A stretch of 49,899 nt of DNA from Pseudomonas syringae (GTDB lineage: Bacteria > Pseudomonadota > Gammaproteobacteria > Pseudomonadales > Pseudomonadaceae): the NCBI RefSeq assembly GCF_021606685.1, contig NZ_WKCB01000041.1, positions 1 to 49,899 of the forward strand, written 5' to 3'. Below are positions 23,957 through 31,225 of this stretch, one piece after another (position 1 is the first letter of the stretch; each line of letters starts with the position of its first letter). The notes under the pieces were generated by a model. It saw only the letters and a list, made by a program, of their open reading frames with translations. It was not told where the DNA came from and did no database searches. The translations under genes and the position numbers were made by a program.

Positions 23957-23977
23957 TTCACTTTCGGTGTGGGCGGC

Positions 23978-23983
23978 ATCATA
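23978..23983 (-). promoter_or_regulatory. Candidate -10 box of tRNA operon copy 1
   Basis: TATGAT on the minus strand is followed by a G/C-rich discriminator, GCCGCCC, as expected for a stringently controlled tRNA promoter. No good -35 box is seen 16-18 nt upstream. This promoter is unlike that of copy 2. Confidence 0.4.
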
Positions 23984-24124
23984 TACCAAAAATTCGCAAT
24001 GTGTTGATTTAAATGCAATTTATTTGAAATATTTTCTCGAACAACGCGCAACCCCAGTAAAAACGGGCTTCTGGGCGCGCAAACGCGAGTCTATTGCGTT
24101 TACTCGATGCTTGGGCCCACAATT

Positions 24125-24143
24125 AGAAACCATTCTCAATAAC
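24125..24143 (+). promoter_or_regulatory. Fur-box-like sequence upstream of the FecI-type sigma gene
   Basis: AGAAACCATTCTCAATAAC matches the 19-bp consensus Fur box at about 10 of 19 positions and keeps the ATTctCA core. It lies 15 bp before the sigma-factor start. This fits iron repression of the cassette, but the match is moderate. Confidence 0.5.
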
Positions 24144-24158
24144 ACTTGAGCCGCGTCT

Positions 24159-24677
24159 ATGTCAGTGGGTGAACCGCCATTCCAACGGGAAATAACCCAG
24201 CTCTACAGCGAGCACCATGGCTGGCTACTGACGTGGCTGCGGCGCAAGCTGGGCTGCCGACAGAACGCCGCCGACCTCGCGCAGGACACCTTTGCCCGCA
24301 TCCTGAACACGCGCGAATGCGTCGCCGGCATTCGTGAGCCCAGGGCCTACCTGAGCACCACTGCCAGGCGCCTGATCATCGACCAGGCGCGGCGCAAACA
24401 GATTGAACACGCGTACCTGCAGGAACTGGCGCTGACGGTGGACGCGCTTGAGGGCTACCAGTCCCCGGAGCAGATCCACACCACCCTCGAAGCCCTCGAA
24501 CAGATCGCCTTTCTCCTGGAAGGCATGCACGTTTACTCCCGCGAGGCGTTCGTGCTGTATTACCTCGAAGAAATGACCCAGCAACAGATCGCCCGGCAAC
24601 TCAAGCTGTCGGAACGAACCGTGCGCAAATACCTGATCCAGGCGCTGATGCACTGCGGTCACAGTATGGATACTTGA
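24159..24677 (+). CDS. ECF sigma factor, FecI-type
   Basis: This 172-aa protein is an iron-starvation extracytoplasmic-function sigma factor. Region 2 (about residues 10-80) includes LYSEHHGWLLTWLRRKLG and DLAQDTFARIL, the usual FecI core-binding and -10 recognition segments. Region 4 (about 110-165) includes YYLEEMTQQQIARQLKLS followed by ERTVRKYL, the helix-turn-helix for the -35 element. FecI proteins direct transcription of the linked receptor once FecR relays the signal. ATG 24159 has only a weak TTGAG upstream. A Fur-box-like site lies just before it. The FecR gene follows after 6 bp, so the two form one operon. Confidence 0.93.
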   Translation: MSVGEPPFQREITQLYSEHHGWLLTWLRRKLGCRQNAADLAQDTFARILNTRECVAGIREPRAYLSTTARRLIIDQARRKQIEHAYLQELALTVDALEGYQSPEQIHTTLEALEQIAFLLEGMHVYSREAFVLYYLEEMTQQQIARQLKLSERTVRKYLIQALMHCGHSMDT

Positions 24678-24683
24678 GCCCCG

Positions 24684-25667
24684 ATGCCCGACGCCCACCA
24701 ACAGATCGAAGAACAGGCCGCCGAATGGCTGCTGCGCTTGCACGAAGGTGAACTGAGTGACGCTCAGCGCGCGGCGTTCGAAGGCTGGAAACAACAAGGC
24801 CCCCACTACGCGGCGGCCGCCGCGCGCATGGAAGCCGTGATCGCCAGGATGCAGGCCCTGCGCGGCAAAAAAGCCCCGGCGCGGGCGGCGTTGAGCGCAG
24901 CGTTTGCCCATTCGAAACCCCGGCGCGGCACGCACACGCTGCGTGCCCTGCTGCTGGCGGGCAGCCTGGCCTTGCCGGCGGCGGCGCTGCTGGTCAGCCC
25001 ATACCCACAACAATGGATGGCCGATGTACGCAACGGCCCCGGCCAATGGTACACCCTGCAATTGGCGGACGGCTCGACGCTGACCCTGAACGGCATCAGC
25101 GCGGCGAACCTGCATTTCGACGCCCAACAGCGCCGTATCGAACTGCTGCAAGGCGAGATCCTGGTGGAAGTGGCCCACGACAGTACACGGCCCTTTATCG
25201 TGCAGACGCCTCAGGGCACCTTGCGTGCACTGGGCACGCGGTTCGTGGTCAAGCGTGAAGGCGATGTGACGGTGTTGAGCATGCTGCAATCGCGCGTGGC
25301 CGCGCAAAGTGCCAACGCCCAACAAACGCTCGAAGTGGACGCCGGCTCGCGGGCGCTGATGAGTGCGAACAGCGTGCGCCTGGCTGGCACTATCGACCCA
25401 GCCAGCATCAACGAAGCCTGGCGCCGCCATCAACTGGTGGTGGAGAACCGTCCCCTGCCCCAGGTATTGGATGAGATTGCGCGGCACCGCTCCGGGCACC
25501 TGCAATTTGATCGCGCCGCCCTGCAAAACTTGCGCGTGTCGGCCGTCATCCCCCTGGATGACAGCGACCAGGCCCTGCAATTACTGGCGCAGACCTTGCC
25601 GATCAAGGTCCGTAACTTCACGCCATGGCTGATCGTGGTAGAGCCCACAACCAACTCCAAAAAATAA
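24684..25667 (+). CDS. FecR-type anti-sigma factor / transmembrane sensor
   Basis: This 327-aa protein has a cytoplasmic N-terminal anti-sigma domain (about 1-75, with EEQAAEWLLRLHEGELSDAQ). One membrane helix follows at about 90-110 (LLLAGSLALPAAALLV). The rest is a periplasmic FecR domain (about 125-220) and a C-terminal STN-interacting region (to 327). It would hold FecI inactive until the receptor's signalling domain engages it; related FecR proteins are cut by self-cleavage, RseP and sometimes Prc. It starts 6 bp after the sigma gene. The receptor follows after 78 bp, a gap that should contain the FecI-dependent promoter. Confidence 0.92.
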   Translation: MPDAHQQIEEQAAEWLLRLHEGELSDAQRAAFEGWKQQGPHYAAAAARMEAVIARMQALRGKKAPARAALSAAFAHSKPRRGTHTLRALLLAGSLALPAAALLVSPYPQQWMADVRNGPGQWYTLQLADGSTLTLNGISAANLHFDAQQRRIELLQGEILVEVAHDSTRPFIVQTPQGTLRALGTRFVVKREGDVTVLSMLQSRVAAQSANAQQTLEVDAGSRALMSANSVRLAGTIDPASINEAWRRHQLVVENRPLPQVLDEIARHRSGHLQFDRAALQNLRVSAVIPLDDSDQALQLLAQTLPIKVRNFTPWLIVVEPTTNSKK

Positions 25668-25745
25668 TTATTCGCATTTGCTTCCGGTTTTTCCGAGGCT
25701 GCCCGTCAAGCAAGGTAATTCGACAACTAAAGGATTGCCTCCGCC

Positions 25746-28178
25746 ATGCACACCCCTTCCTACCCTCGCGGTCGCTTTGGCCTGCTGAAAAGTGCGCCGC
25801 TGTCCCTGGCCATACTCAGCGCAGGCGTGATGAACGCCAACCTGGCCCAGGCGCAGCCGCTCAACGTCGCCACCCAGGGTTATGACATCCCGGCCGGGCC
25901 GCTGGGCAGCTCGCTCAATCGCTTCGCCCAGCAGGCAGGCGTCGCCATCGTGTTTCAGTCCCATGAGGTGGAAGGCCTCAACGGCCCGGGCCTCAAAGGC
26001 AACGTGGGCATACAGGAAGGCTTCGACCGCTTGCTGCAAGGCAGCGGCTACCGCGCGGTCAAGGGCGATCAGGGCTATGCACTGCAACCGGCCCCCGTCG
26101 CCGGCAACGGCAGCATGGAACTGGGCCCCACCCAAGTCACCGCCAACCAGTTGGGTAACGTCACCGAGGGCAGCGGCTCCTACACCCCTGGCAGCATTGC
26201 GACCGCCACCCGCCTGGTGCTGACCCCCAAGGAAACCCCGCAGTCGGTGACGGTGGTGACCCGCCAGCACATGGATGACTTTGGCCTGAACAACCTCGAC
26301 GATGTGATGCGCCACACGCCCGGCATCACCGTTTCGGCCTTTGATACCGAGCGCAGCAACTACTACGCCCGCGGGTTTTCGATCAACAACTTCCAGTACG
26401 ACGGCATCCCGTCGACGGCCCGCAACGTGGCCTACTCGGCGGGCAATACCCTGAGCGACATGGCGATCTACGACCGCGTCGAGGTGCTCAAGGGCGCCAC
26501 CGGCCTGCTCACCGGTGCCGGCTCACTCGGCGCCACGATCAACCTGGTGCGCAAGAAACCGACCGCAACGTTCCAGGGGCATGCCTCCCTTGGCGCCGGC
26601 TCCTGGGACAACTACCGCAGCGAACTGGACGTCAGCGGCCCGCTGACCGACAGCGGCAATGTGCGCGGCCGCGCCGTTGCGGCGTATCAGGACAAGCATT
26701 CGTTCATGGACCACTACTCGCGCCAGAGCCCGACGTACTACGGCATCGTCGAATTCGACCTGTCACCCGATACCCTGCTGACCGTCGGTGGCGATTACCA
26801 GGACAGCCTGCCAAAAGGCTCTTCCTGGTCGGGCAGCTTCCCGCTGATCAATTCCAGGGGCGAACTCAACAACGTCAAGCGCTCGTTCAACAACGCCGCC
26901 GACTGGAGCAGTTGGGAGCAATACACCCGCACCGTGTTCGCCATGCTCGAACATGACCTGGGCAATGGCTGGGTGACCAAGCTGCAACTGGACCACAAGA
27001 TCAACGGTTACCACGCGTTGATGGGCTCGATCCAGGGCGAAGAACCCCAGCCGGACGGCACCGCACAACTCACCTCCGGCAAGTACACCGGGGAAACCGT
27101 CAGCGACTCCGCCGACCTCTACGTGAGCGGCCCGTTCGACCTCGGCGGCCGTGAGCATGAACTGGTGCTGGGTGGCTCGATCAGCGCTTCCGAGTGGAAA
27201 GGCAAAGGCTATTGGAACCTGTCCCCCAACATCGTCGACTTCAATAACTGGCACGGCCACGCGACGATCCCGGACTGGGGCAAGGCGCAGCTGCTGATCG
27301 ATGACACTGTGCGCCAGACCGGGGTGTACATGACAACCCGCCTGAACCTGGCCGATGACCTCAAGCTGCTGCTCGGCGGGCGGGTGGTCAACTACCAGGT
27401 CACCGGCTACAACCCCAACTACCGCGAGTCCGGGCGCTTCGTGCCGTATGTCGGCGCAATCTACGACCTGAACGACACCTACTCGGTCTACGCCAGCTAC
27501 ACCGACATCTTCATGCCCCAGGAAAGCTACAACCGCGACCGACAGAACAAGCTGCTTGAGCCGGACGAAGGGCAGAACTACGAGCTGGGCCTCAAGGCCG
27601 ATTTCTTCGACGGCCGCCTGAATGCCAGCGCCGCCTACTTCGAGATCCACGAAACCAACCGCTCGCTGCCCGATGACGACTACAACAACCTCAAGCCGAC
27701 CCCGACCAACTACGCGTTCAAGGGCACCAAGGCGGTGACCAAAGGTTATGAGCTGGAGATGACCGGCGAACTGGCGCCCGGCTGGCAGGTGCAGGCGGGC
27801 TACACCCACAAGATCGTGCGGGATGACAAGGACGAGAAGATTTCCACCTTTGAACCCGAGGACCAGGTCAGCCTGTACACCACCTATAAACTCAAGGGCA
27901 ACCTGGACAAGCTGACCATCGGCAGTGGCGTGCGCTGGCAGAGCGTCGGCTGGCAAGACGTCTACAACACGCCCCGCCTGCGTAACGAGGAATTCTCCCA
28001 GGACGCCTATTGGCTGGTGGACGTAATGACGCGCTACCAGATCACCAAGAACGTGTCGGCGACGCTGAACGTCAACAATATCTTCGACAAGTCCTACTAC
28101 ACCAACATCGGCTTCTATAAGTCGGCGGCGTATGGTGAGCCACGCAACTTCATGCTCAGCACGCGCTGGGATTTCTGA
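25746..28178 (+). CDS. TonB-dependent siderophore receptor with N-terminal signalling (STN) domain
   Basis: An 810-aa outer-membrane transducer. A signal peptide (about 1-36, ending NLAQAQ) is followed by the STN domain (about 38-115, NVATQGYDIPAGPLGSSLNR) that contacts FecR. A TonB-box-like region follows (about 122-132), then the plug (about 150-265, KETPQSVTVVTRQHMDDFGL) and a 22-strand barrel ending in the C-terminal aromatic of STRWDF. Length and order match FpvA/FoxA/FhuE-like ferric-siderophore receptors. No siderophore biosynthesis gene is nearby, so uptake of a foreign siderophore is likely. The ligand cannot be read from sequence. A strong bidirectional hairpin at 28191-28232 ends the unit. 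Confidence 0.95.
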   Translation: MHTPSYPRGRFGLLKSAPLSLAILSAGVMNANLAQAQPLNVATQGYDIPAGPLGSSLNRFAQQAGVAIVFQSHEVEGLNGPGLKGNVGIQEGFDRLLQGSGYRAVKGDQGYALQPAPVAGNGSMELGPTQVTANQLGNVTEGSGSYTPGSIATATRLVLTPKETPQSVTVVTRQHMDDFGLNNLDDVMRHTPGITVSAFDTERSNYYARGFSINNFQYDGIPSTARNVAYSAGNTLSDMAIYDRVEVLKGATGLLTGAGSLGATINLVRKKPTATFQGHASLGAGSWDNYRSELDVSGPLTDSGNVRGRAVAAYQDKHSFMDHYSRQSPTYYGIVEFDLSPDTLLTVGGDYQDSLPKGSSWSGSFPLINSRGELNNVKRSFNNAADWSSWEQYTRTVFAMLEHDLGNGWVTKLQLDHKINGYHALMGSIQGEEPQPDGTAQLTSGKYTGETVSDSADLYVSGPFDLGGREHELVLGGSISASEWKGKGYWNLSPNIVDFNNWHGHATIPDWGKAQLLIDDTVRQTGVYMTTRLNLADDLKLLLGGRVVNYQVTGYNPNYRESGRFVPYVGAIYDLNDTYSVYASYTDIFMPQESYNRDRQNKLLEPDEGQNYELGLKADFFDGRLNASAAYFEIHETNRSLPDDDYNNLKPTPTNYAFKGTKAVTKGYELEMTGELAPGWQVQAGYTHKIVRDDKDEKISTFEPEDQVSLYTTYKLKGNLDKLTIGSGVRWQSVGWQDVYNTPRLRNEEFSQDAYWLVDVMTRYQITKNVSATLNVNNIFDKSYYTNIGFYKSAAYGEPRNFMLSTRWDF

Positions 28179-28190
28179 CCCGGCCCTAAC

Positions 28191-28232
28191 AAAAACGCCG
28201 CCGATCATCGGAAATGATCGGCGGCGTTTTTT
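28191..28232 (+). terminator. Terminator of the TonB-receptor gene
   Basis: The long stem AACGCCGCCGATCAT / ATGATCGGCGGCGTT with a 6-nt loop has A-rich 5' and T-rich 3' flanks, so it can act in both directions. It begins 12 bp after the receptor stop. Confidence 0.9.
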
Positions 28233-28255
28233 GGCGTTTGCACACCCCAGACAGT

Positions 28256-28280
28256 AAAAAGCCCGCTCAATGAGCGGGCT
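28256..28280 (-). terminator. Terminator of tRNA-Val/tRNA-Asp operon, copy 2
   Basis: Same 9-bp stem as copy 1, followed by five or more U residues on the minus strand. It lies 42 nt beyond tRNA-Asp and is adjacent to the convergent receptor terminator. Confidence 0.88.
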
Positions 28281-28322
28281 TCTTGTGGTGACCTGGCGTT
28301 CAGTGTTCCAGGTTACCGAATA

Positions 28323-28399
28323 TGGCGCAGCGGACGGGACTCGAACCCGCGACCCCCGGCGTGACAGGCCGGTATTCTAACCGACTGAACTACCGCTGC
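28323..28399 (-). tRNA. tRNA-Asp (GTC), copy 2
   Basis: 77-nt minus-strand cloverleaf identical to 23785-23861, with anticodon GTC and encoded CCA. Confidence 0.95.
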
Positions 28400-28418
28400 G
28401 CGTAACACATAAAGCGAA

Positions 28419-28494
28419 TGGTGGGTGATGACGGGATCGAACCGCCGACATTCTGCTTGTAAGGCAGACGCTCTCCCAGCTGAGCTAATCACCC
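28419..28494 (-). tRNA. tRNA-Val (TAC), copy 2
   Basis: 76-nt minus-strand cloverleaf identical to 23881-23956, with anticodon TAC and encoded CCA. It is first in its operon. Confidence 0.95.
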
Positions 28495-28514
28495 TTCGCT
28501 TCGGTGTGGCGCGC

Positions 28515-28543
28515 ATTCTACGGAGCGACCCTGGGTCTGGCAA
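28515..28543 (-). promoter_or_regulatory. Promoter of tRNA operon copy 2
   Basis: On the minus strand, TTGCCA (28543-28538), a 17-nt spacer, and TAGAAT (28520-28515) are followed by the G/C-rich discriminator GCGCGCC. This is a strong sigma-70 stable-RNA promoter and nearly the same as that of the Gly-Glu tRNA operon. Confidence 0.8.
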
Positions 28544-28653
28544 GCACTTTCTTAAATCTTTTTTTTGATAGCTTCCAATGGCTTAGGCAGGGTTGGCCTG
28601 AGGCGCTATCAAGAGAATAATGCCCCCCTTTGTATAAAGGAGAGACTCACCCC

Positions 28654-29574
28654 ATGTGGTTCAAGAACCTGCTTATCTATCGCCTGACCCAAGATCTGCC
28701 TGTTGATGCCGAGGCGTTGGAAGCGGCCATGGCCACCAAACTGGCACGCCCGTGTGCAAGCCAGGAGTTGACCACTTACGGTTTCGTCGCACCTTTCGGT
28801 AAAGGTGAAGACGCTCCCCTGGTTCACGTCAGCGGTGACTTCCTGCTGATCGCTGCGCGCAAGGAAGAACGCATCCTGCCGGGTAGCGTGGTGCGCGATG
28901 CACTCAAAGAGAAAGTCGAAGAGATCGAAGCGGAGCAAATGCGCAAGGTCTATAAGAAGGAACGCGACCAGATCAAGGATGAAATCATCCAGGCCTTCCT
29001 GCCCCGCGCCTTTATCCGTCGCTCGTCGACCTTCGCCGCCATCGCGCCGAAACAGGGCCTGATCCTCGTCAACTCGGCCAGCCCCAAGCGCGCCGAAGAC
29101 TTGCTGTCGACCCTGCGTGAAGTGATCGGCACCCTGCCGGTACGCCCACTGACGGTGAAAACCGCGCCAACCGCAATCATGACCGACTGGGTCACCACTC
29201 AGAAGCCGGCCGATGACTTCTTCGTCCTCGACGAATGCGAACTGCGCGACACCCACGAAGATGGCGGGATTGTGCGCTGCAAGCGCCAGGACCTGACCGG
29301 CGAAGAGATCCAACTGCACCTGACCACCGGCAAAGTCGTGACCCAACTGTCGCTGGCCTGGCAGGACAAGCTGTCCTTCATGCTCGACGACAAGATGACC
29401 GTCAAGCGCCTCAAGTTCGAAGACCTGCTGCAAGACCAGGCAGAACAGGACGGCGGCGAAGAGGCCCTGGGCCAACTGGACGCCAGCTTTACCCTGATGA
29501 TGCTGACCTTCGGCGACTTCCTGCCGGCGCTGATCGAAGCGTTGGGTGGTGAAGAAACCCCACAAGGCATCTAA
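28654..29574 (+). CDS. rdgC: Recombination-associated protein RdgC
   Basis: This 306-aa nucleoid-associated protein forms a ring dimer around duplex DNA and modulates RecA-dependent recombination. It begins MWFKNLLIYRLTQDLPVDAE, and its size matches E. coli RdgC (303 aa). Characteristic stretches include LPGSVVRDALKEKVEEIE, QIKDEIIQAFLPRAFIRRS and PADDFFVLDECELRD. ATG 28654 follows AAAGGAGAG at a suitable distance; the in-frame TTG at 28630 is not supported. It is divergent from the tRNA operon and ends 20 bp before a REPIN. In PAO1 I recall it directly beside the FKBP gene, so the 17 kb between them here may be an insertion. Confidence 0.95.
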   Translation: MWFKNLLIYRLTQDLPVDAEALEAAMATKLARPCASQELTTYGFVAPFGKGEDAPLVHVSGDFLLIAARKEERILPGSVVRDALKEKVEEIEAEQMRKVYKKERDQIKDEIIQAFLPRAFIRRSSTFAAIAPKQGLILVNSASPKRAEDLLSTLREVIGTLPVRPLTVKTAPTAIMTDWVTTQKPADDFFVLDECELRDTHEDGGIVRCKRQDLTGEEIQLHLTTGKVVTQLSLAWQDKLSFMLDDKMTVKRLKFEDLLQDQAEQDGGEEALGQLDASFTLMMLTFGDFLPALIEALGGEETPQGI

Positions 29575-29594
29575 AGCCCTGCGAAGATCAAAAG

Positions 29595-29682
29595 GTGGGA
29601 GGGGGCTTGCTCCCGATTGCAGTGGATCAGCCAACTCTGCAGGGGCTGACACACCGTCATCGGGGGCAAGCCCCCTCCCACA
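29595..29682. repeat. REPIN
   Basis: Inverted pair of REP arms, gtgggagggggcttgctccc on the left and the complement on the right, around a spacer of about 45 nt. It separates rdgC from the BASS transporter gene. Confidence 0.9.
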
Positions 29683-29728
29683 TTTGATTGCATTTGCACT
29701 TCAAGAACCTAATAACAAGGACATCCCC

Positions 29729-30694
29729 ATGCGCGCACTCGCCGCCTTGAGCCGCTTCGTCGGCAATACCTTCGCCTACTGGGTGTTGATTTTCGCCGTC
29801 GTCGCCTTCCTTGAACCGAGCTGGTTCATCGGCCTGAAAAGCGCCATCGTCCCGCTGCTGGGCCTGGTGATGTTCGGCATGGGGCTGACCCTCAAACTCG
29901 AAGACTTCGCCGAGGTCGCCCGCCACCCATGGCGTGTGGCCCTGGGCGTGGTTGCGCACTTTGTGATCATGCCGGGCGTGGCCTGGCTGCTGTGCCAGGC
30001 GTTTCACCTGCCGCCGGAAATTGCCGTCGGCGTGATCCTGGTCGGCTGCTGCCCAAGCGGCACCTCGTCCAACGTGATGACCTGGCTGGCCCGTGGCGAC
30101 CTGGCGCTGTCGGTGGCCATCGCCGCCGTCACCACCCTCCTCGCCCCGCTGCTCACGCCGGCACTGATCTGGTTGCTGGCGTCGGCCTGGTTGCCGGTGT
30201 CGTTCATGGAGTTGTTCTGGTCGATCCTGCAGGTGGTGCTGCTGCCTATCGTGCTCGGCGTGGTCGCGCAACGCGTGCTCGGCGAGCGGGTGCGGCATGC
30301 GGTGGAGGTGTTGCCGCTGGTGTCGGTGGTCAGCATTGTGATCATCGTCGCGGCGGTGGTTGCCGCCAGCCAGGCGAAGATCGCCGAGTCCGGCCTGTTG
30401 ATCATGGCCGTGGTGATGCTGCACAACAGCTTCGGTTACCTGCTGGGCTACTTCACCGGCCGCGTGTTCAAGCTGCCATTGGCCCAGCGCAAGTCGCTGG
30501 CGCTGGAAGTGGGCATGCAGAACTCCGGGCTGGGCGCGGCACTGGCCAGCGCGCACTTCTCGCCGTTGGCGGCGGTGCCGAGCGCGCTGTTCAGCGTTTG
30601 GCACAATATTTCCGGGGCACTGCTGTCGACCTACTTCCGCCGCATGAGCGAGAAGGAAGACCGCCGCGCTGTGGAGAACACCGCGCAAACTTGA
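29729..30694 (+). CDS. Bile acid:sodium symporter (BASS/SBF) family protein
   Basis: This 321-aa inner-membrane transporter has about ten helices. Family hallmarks are LGLVMFGMGLTLKLEDF near residues 40-60 and VILVGCCPSGTSSNVMTWLA near 105-125, the conserved crossover region of ASBT-like proteins. Bacterial members move pantoate, pyruvate-like organic anions or bile salts with Na+. Its own substrate is unknown. ATG 29729 has ACAAGG 8 nt upstream. The open frame extends upstream through the REPIN but that extension is not coding. The guanidine riboswitch and gdx follow after 34 bp. Confidence 0.9.
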   Translation: MRALAALSRFVGNTFAYWVLIFAVVAFLEPSWFIGLKSAIVPLLGLVMFGMGLTLKLEDFAEVARHPWRVALGVVAHFVIMPGVAWLLCQAFHLPPEIAVGVILVGCCPSGTSSNVMTWLARGDLALSVAIAAVTTLLAPLLTPALIWLLASAWLPVSFMELFWSILQVVLLPIVLGVVAQRVLGERVRHAVEVLPLVSVVSIVIIVAAVVAASQAKIAESGLLIMAVVMLHNSFGYLLGYFTGRVFKLPLAQRKSLALEVGMQNSGLGAALASAHFSPLAAVPSALFSVWHNISGALLSTYFRRMSEKEDRRAVENTAQT

Positions 30695-30728
30695 TCGTTC
30701 GAGCCGTTTTAGGCACTCTACCGAGCTT

Positions 30729-30801
30729 CGCGGGGACGACCCCGCGACGCTGTCGAGGCGCACAATCCGGGGACGACCCCGCCTGAAGAAGCGAGGTCAG
30801 C
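30729..30801 (+). promoter_or_regulatory. Guanidine-II (mini-ykkC) riboswitch
   Basis: Two hairpins carry the same ACGA tetraloop. P1 is CGCGGGG-ACGA-CCCCGCG (30729-30746) and P2 is CGGGG-ACGA-CCCCG (30768-30781), joined by a linker of 21 nt. Two stem-loops with ACGR loops right before the start codon is the definition of the guanidine-II class, which binds two guanidinium ions by loop-loop dimerisation and frees the ribosome-binding site. The site here is GCGAGG, 5 nt before ATG 30802. The downstream gene is a Gdx-type exporter, as expected. Confidence 0.92.
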
Positions 30802-31116
30802 ATGTCCTGGATCATTCTGTTTTTTGCCGGGTTGTTTGAAGTCGGCTGGGCCGTCGGCCTGAAGTACACCGACGGTTTCAGCAAACCCCTGCCCACCGCC
30901 CTGACGATTGCCGCCATGGCCATCAGCCTCGGCCTGCTCGGGCTGGCCATGAAGGAACTGCCGCTGGGCACCGCCTATGCCATCTGGACCGGCGTGGGTG
31001 CCGTGGGCACGGTGATCGCCGGGATTATCCTGTTTGGGGAATCCATGGCGCTGTTTCGGTTGGCCAGTGTGGCGTTGATCATTTGCGGGCTCATTGGGCT
31101 CAAGATCAGCACCTAG
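30802..31116 (+). CDS. gdx: Guanidinium exporter Gdx (SugE), small multidrug resistance family
   Basis: A 104-aa dual-topology transporter with four membrane helices. The catalytic glutamate E13 lies in LFFAGLFEVGW, and KYTDGFSK in loop 1 is typical of the SugE/Gdx branch and not of EmrE. Gdx proteins swap guanidinium for protons. The guanidine-II riboswitch immediately upstream independently supports this specificity. GCGAGG 5 nt before ATG 30802 is the ribosome-binding site controlled by the switch. No guanidine carboxylase or guanidinase gene is nearby, so this locus handles detoxification only. Confidence 0.95.
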   Translation: MSWIILFFAGLFEVGWAVGLKYTDGFSKPLPTALTIAAMAISLGLLGLAMKELPLGTAYAIWTGVGAVGTVIAGIILFGESMALFRLASVALIICGLIGLKIST

Positions 31117-31128
31117 GCCACTACCGCC

Positions 31129-31202
31129 ATCGGGGGCAAGCCCCCTCACACATTTTGAAGGTGTTCACAAATCAACATGTGGGAGGGGGCTTGCCCCCGA
31201 TG
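31129..31202. repeat. REP pair in outward orientation
   Basis: Two REP arms (atcgggggcaagccccctca first, then the reverse orientation at 31178-31202) are arranged opposite to the other four elements. The gap is only about 26 nt. It lies between convergent genes gdx and lplT-plsC and could act as a bidirectional terminator. Confidence 0.85.
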
Positions 31203-31225
31203 AGGCCAGCACATTCAACACCTGG

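Larger units (their letters stand above)
23718..23959. repeat. 242-bp perfect direct repeat, copy 1 (tRNA-Val/tRNA-Asp operon)
   Basis: By direct comparison this stretch is identical to 28256-28497, an offset of exactly 4538 bp. It includes the terminator, tRNA-Asp, the spacer and tRNA-Val. Similarity fades beyond 23959, where the upstream promoter sequences differ. The two copies bracket the FecI/FecR/TonB-receptor cassette. Confidence 0.95.
28256..28497. repeat. 242-bp perfect direct repeat, copy 2 (tRNA-Val/tRNA-Asp operon)
   Basis: Identical to 23718-23959. Beyond 28497 it continues into a classical tRNA promoter that copy 1 lacks, which suggests that copy 2 is the ancestral location and that copy 1 arose by duplication (inference). 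Its terminator hairpin is at about 28260-28280. Confidence 0.95.

Noticed and set aside
24159..28178. The repeat-flanked cassette as an integrative element or phage-like island
   Set aside because: No integrase, excisionase, transposase or partial attachment tRNA was found; only complete tRNA operons flank it.
29546..29728. N-terminal extension of the BASS transporter
   Set aside because: The extension would translate the end of rdgC and a REPIN; ATG 29729 has its own ribosome-binding site.
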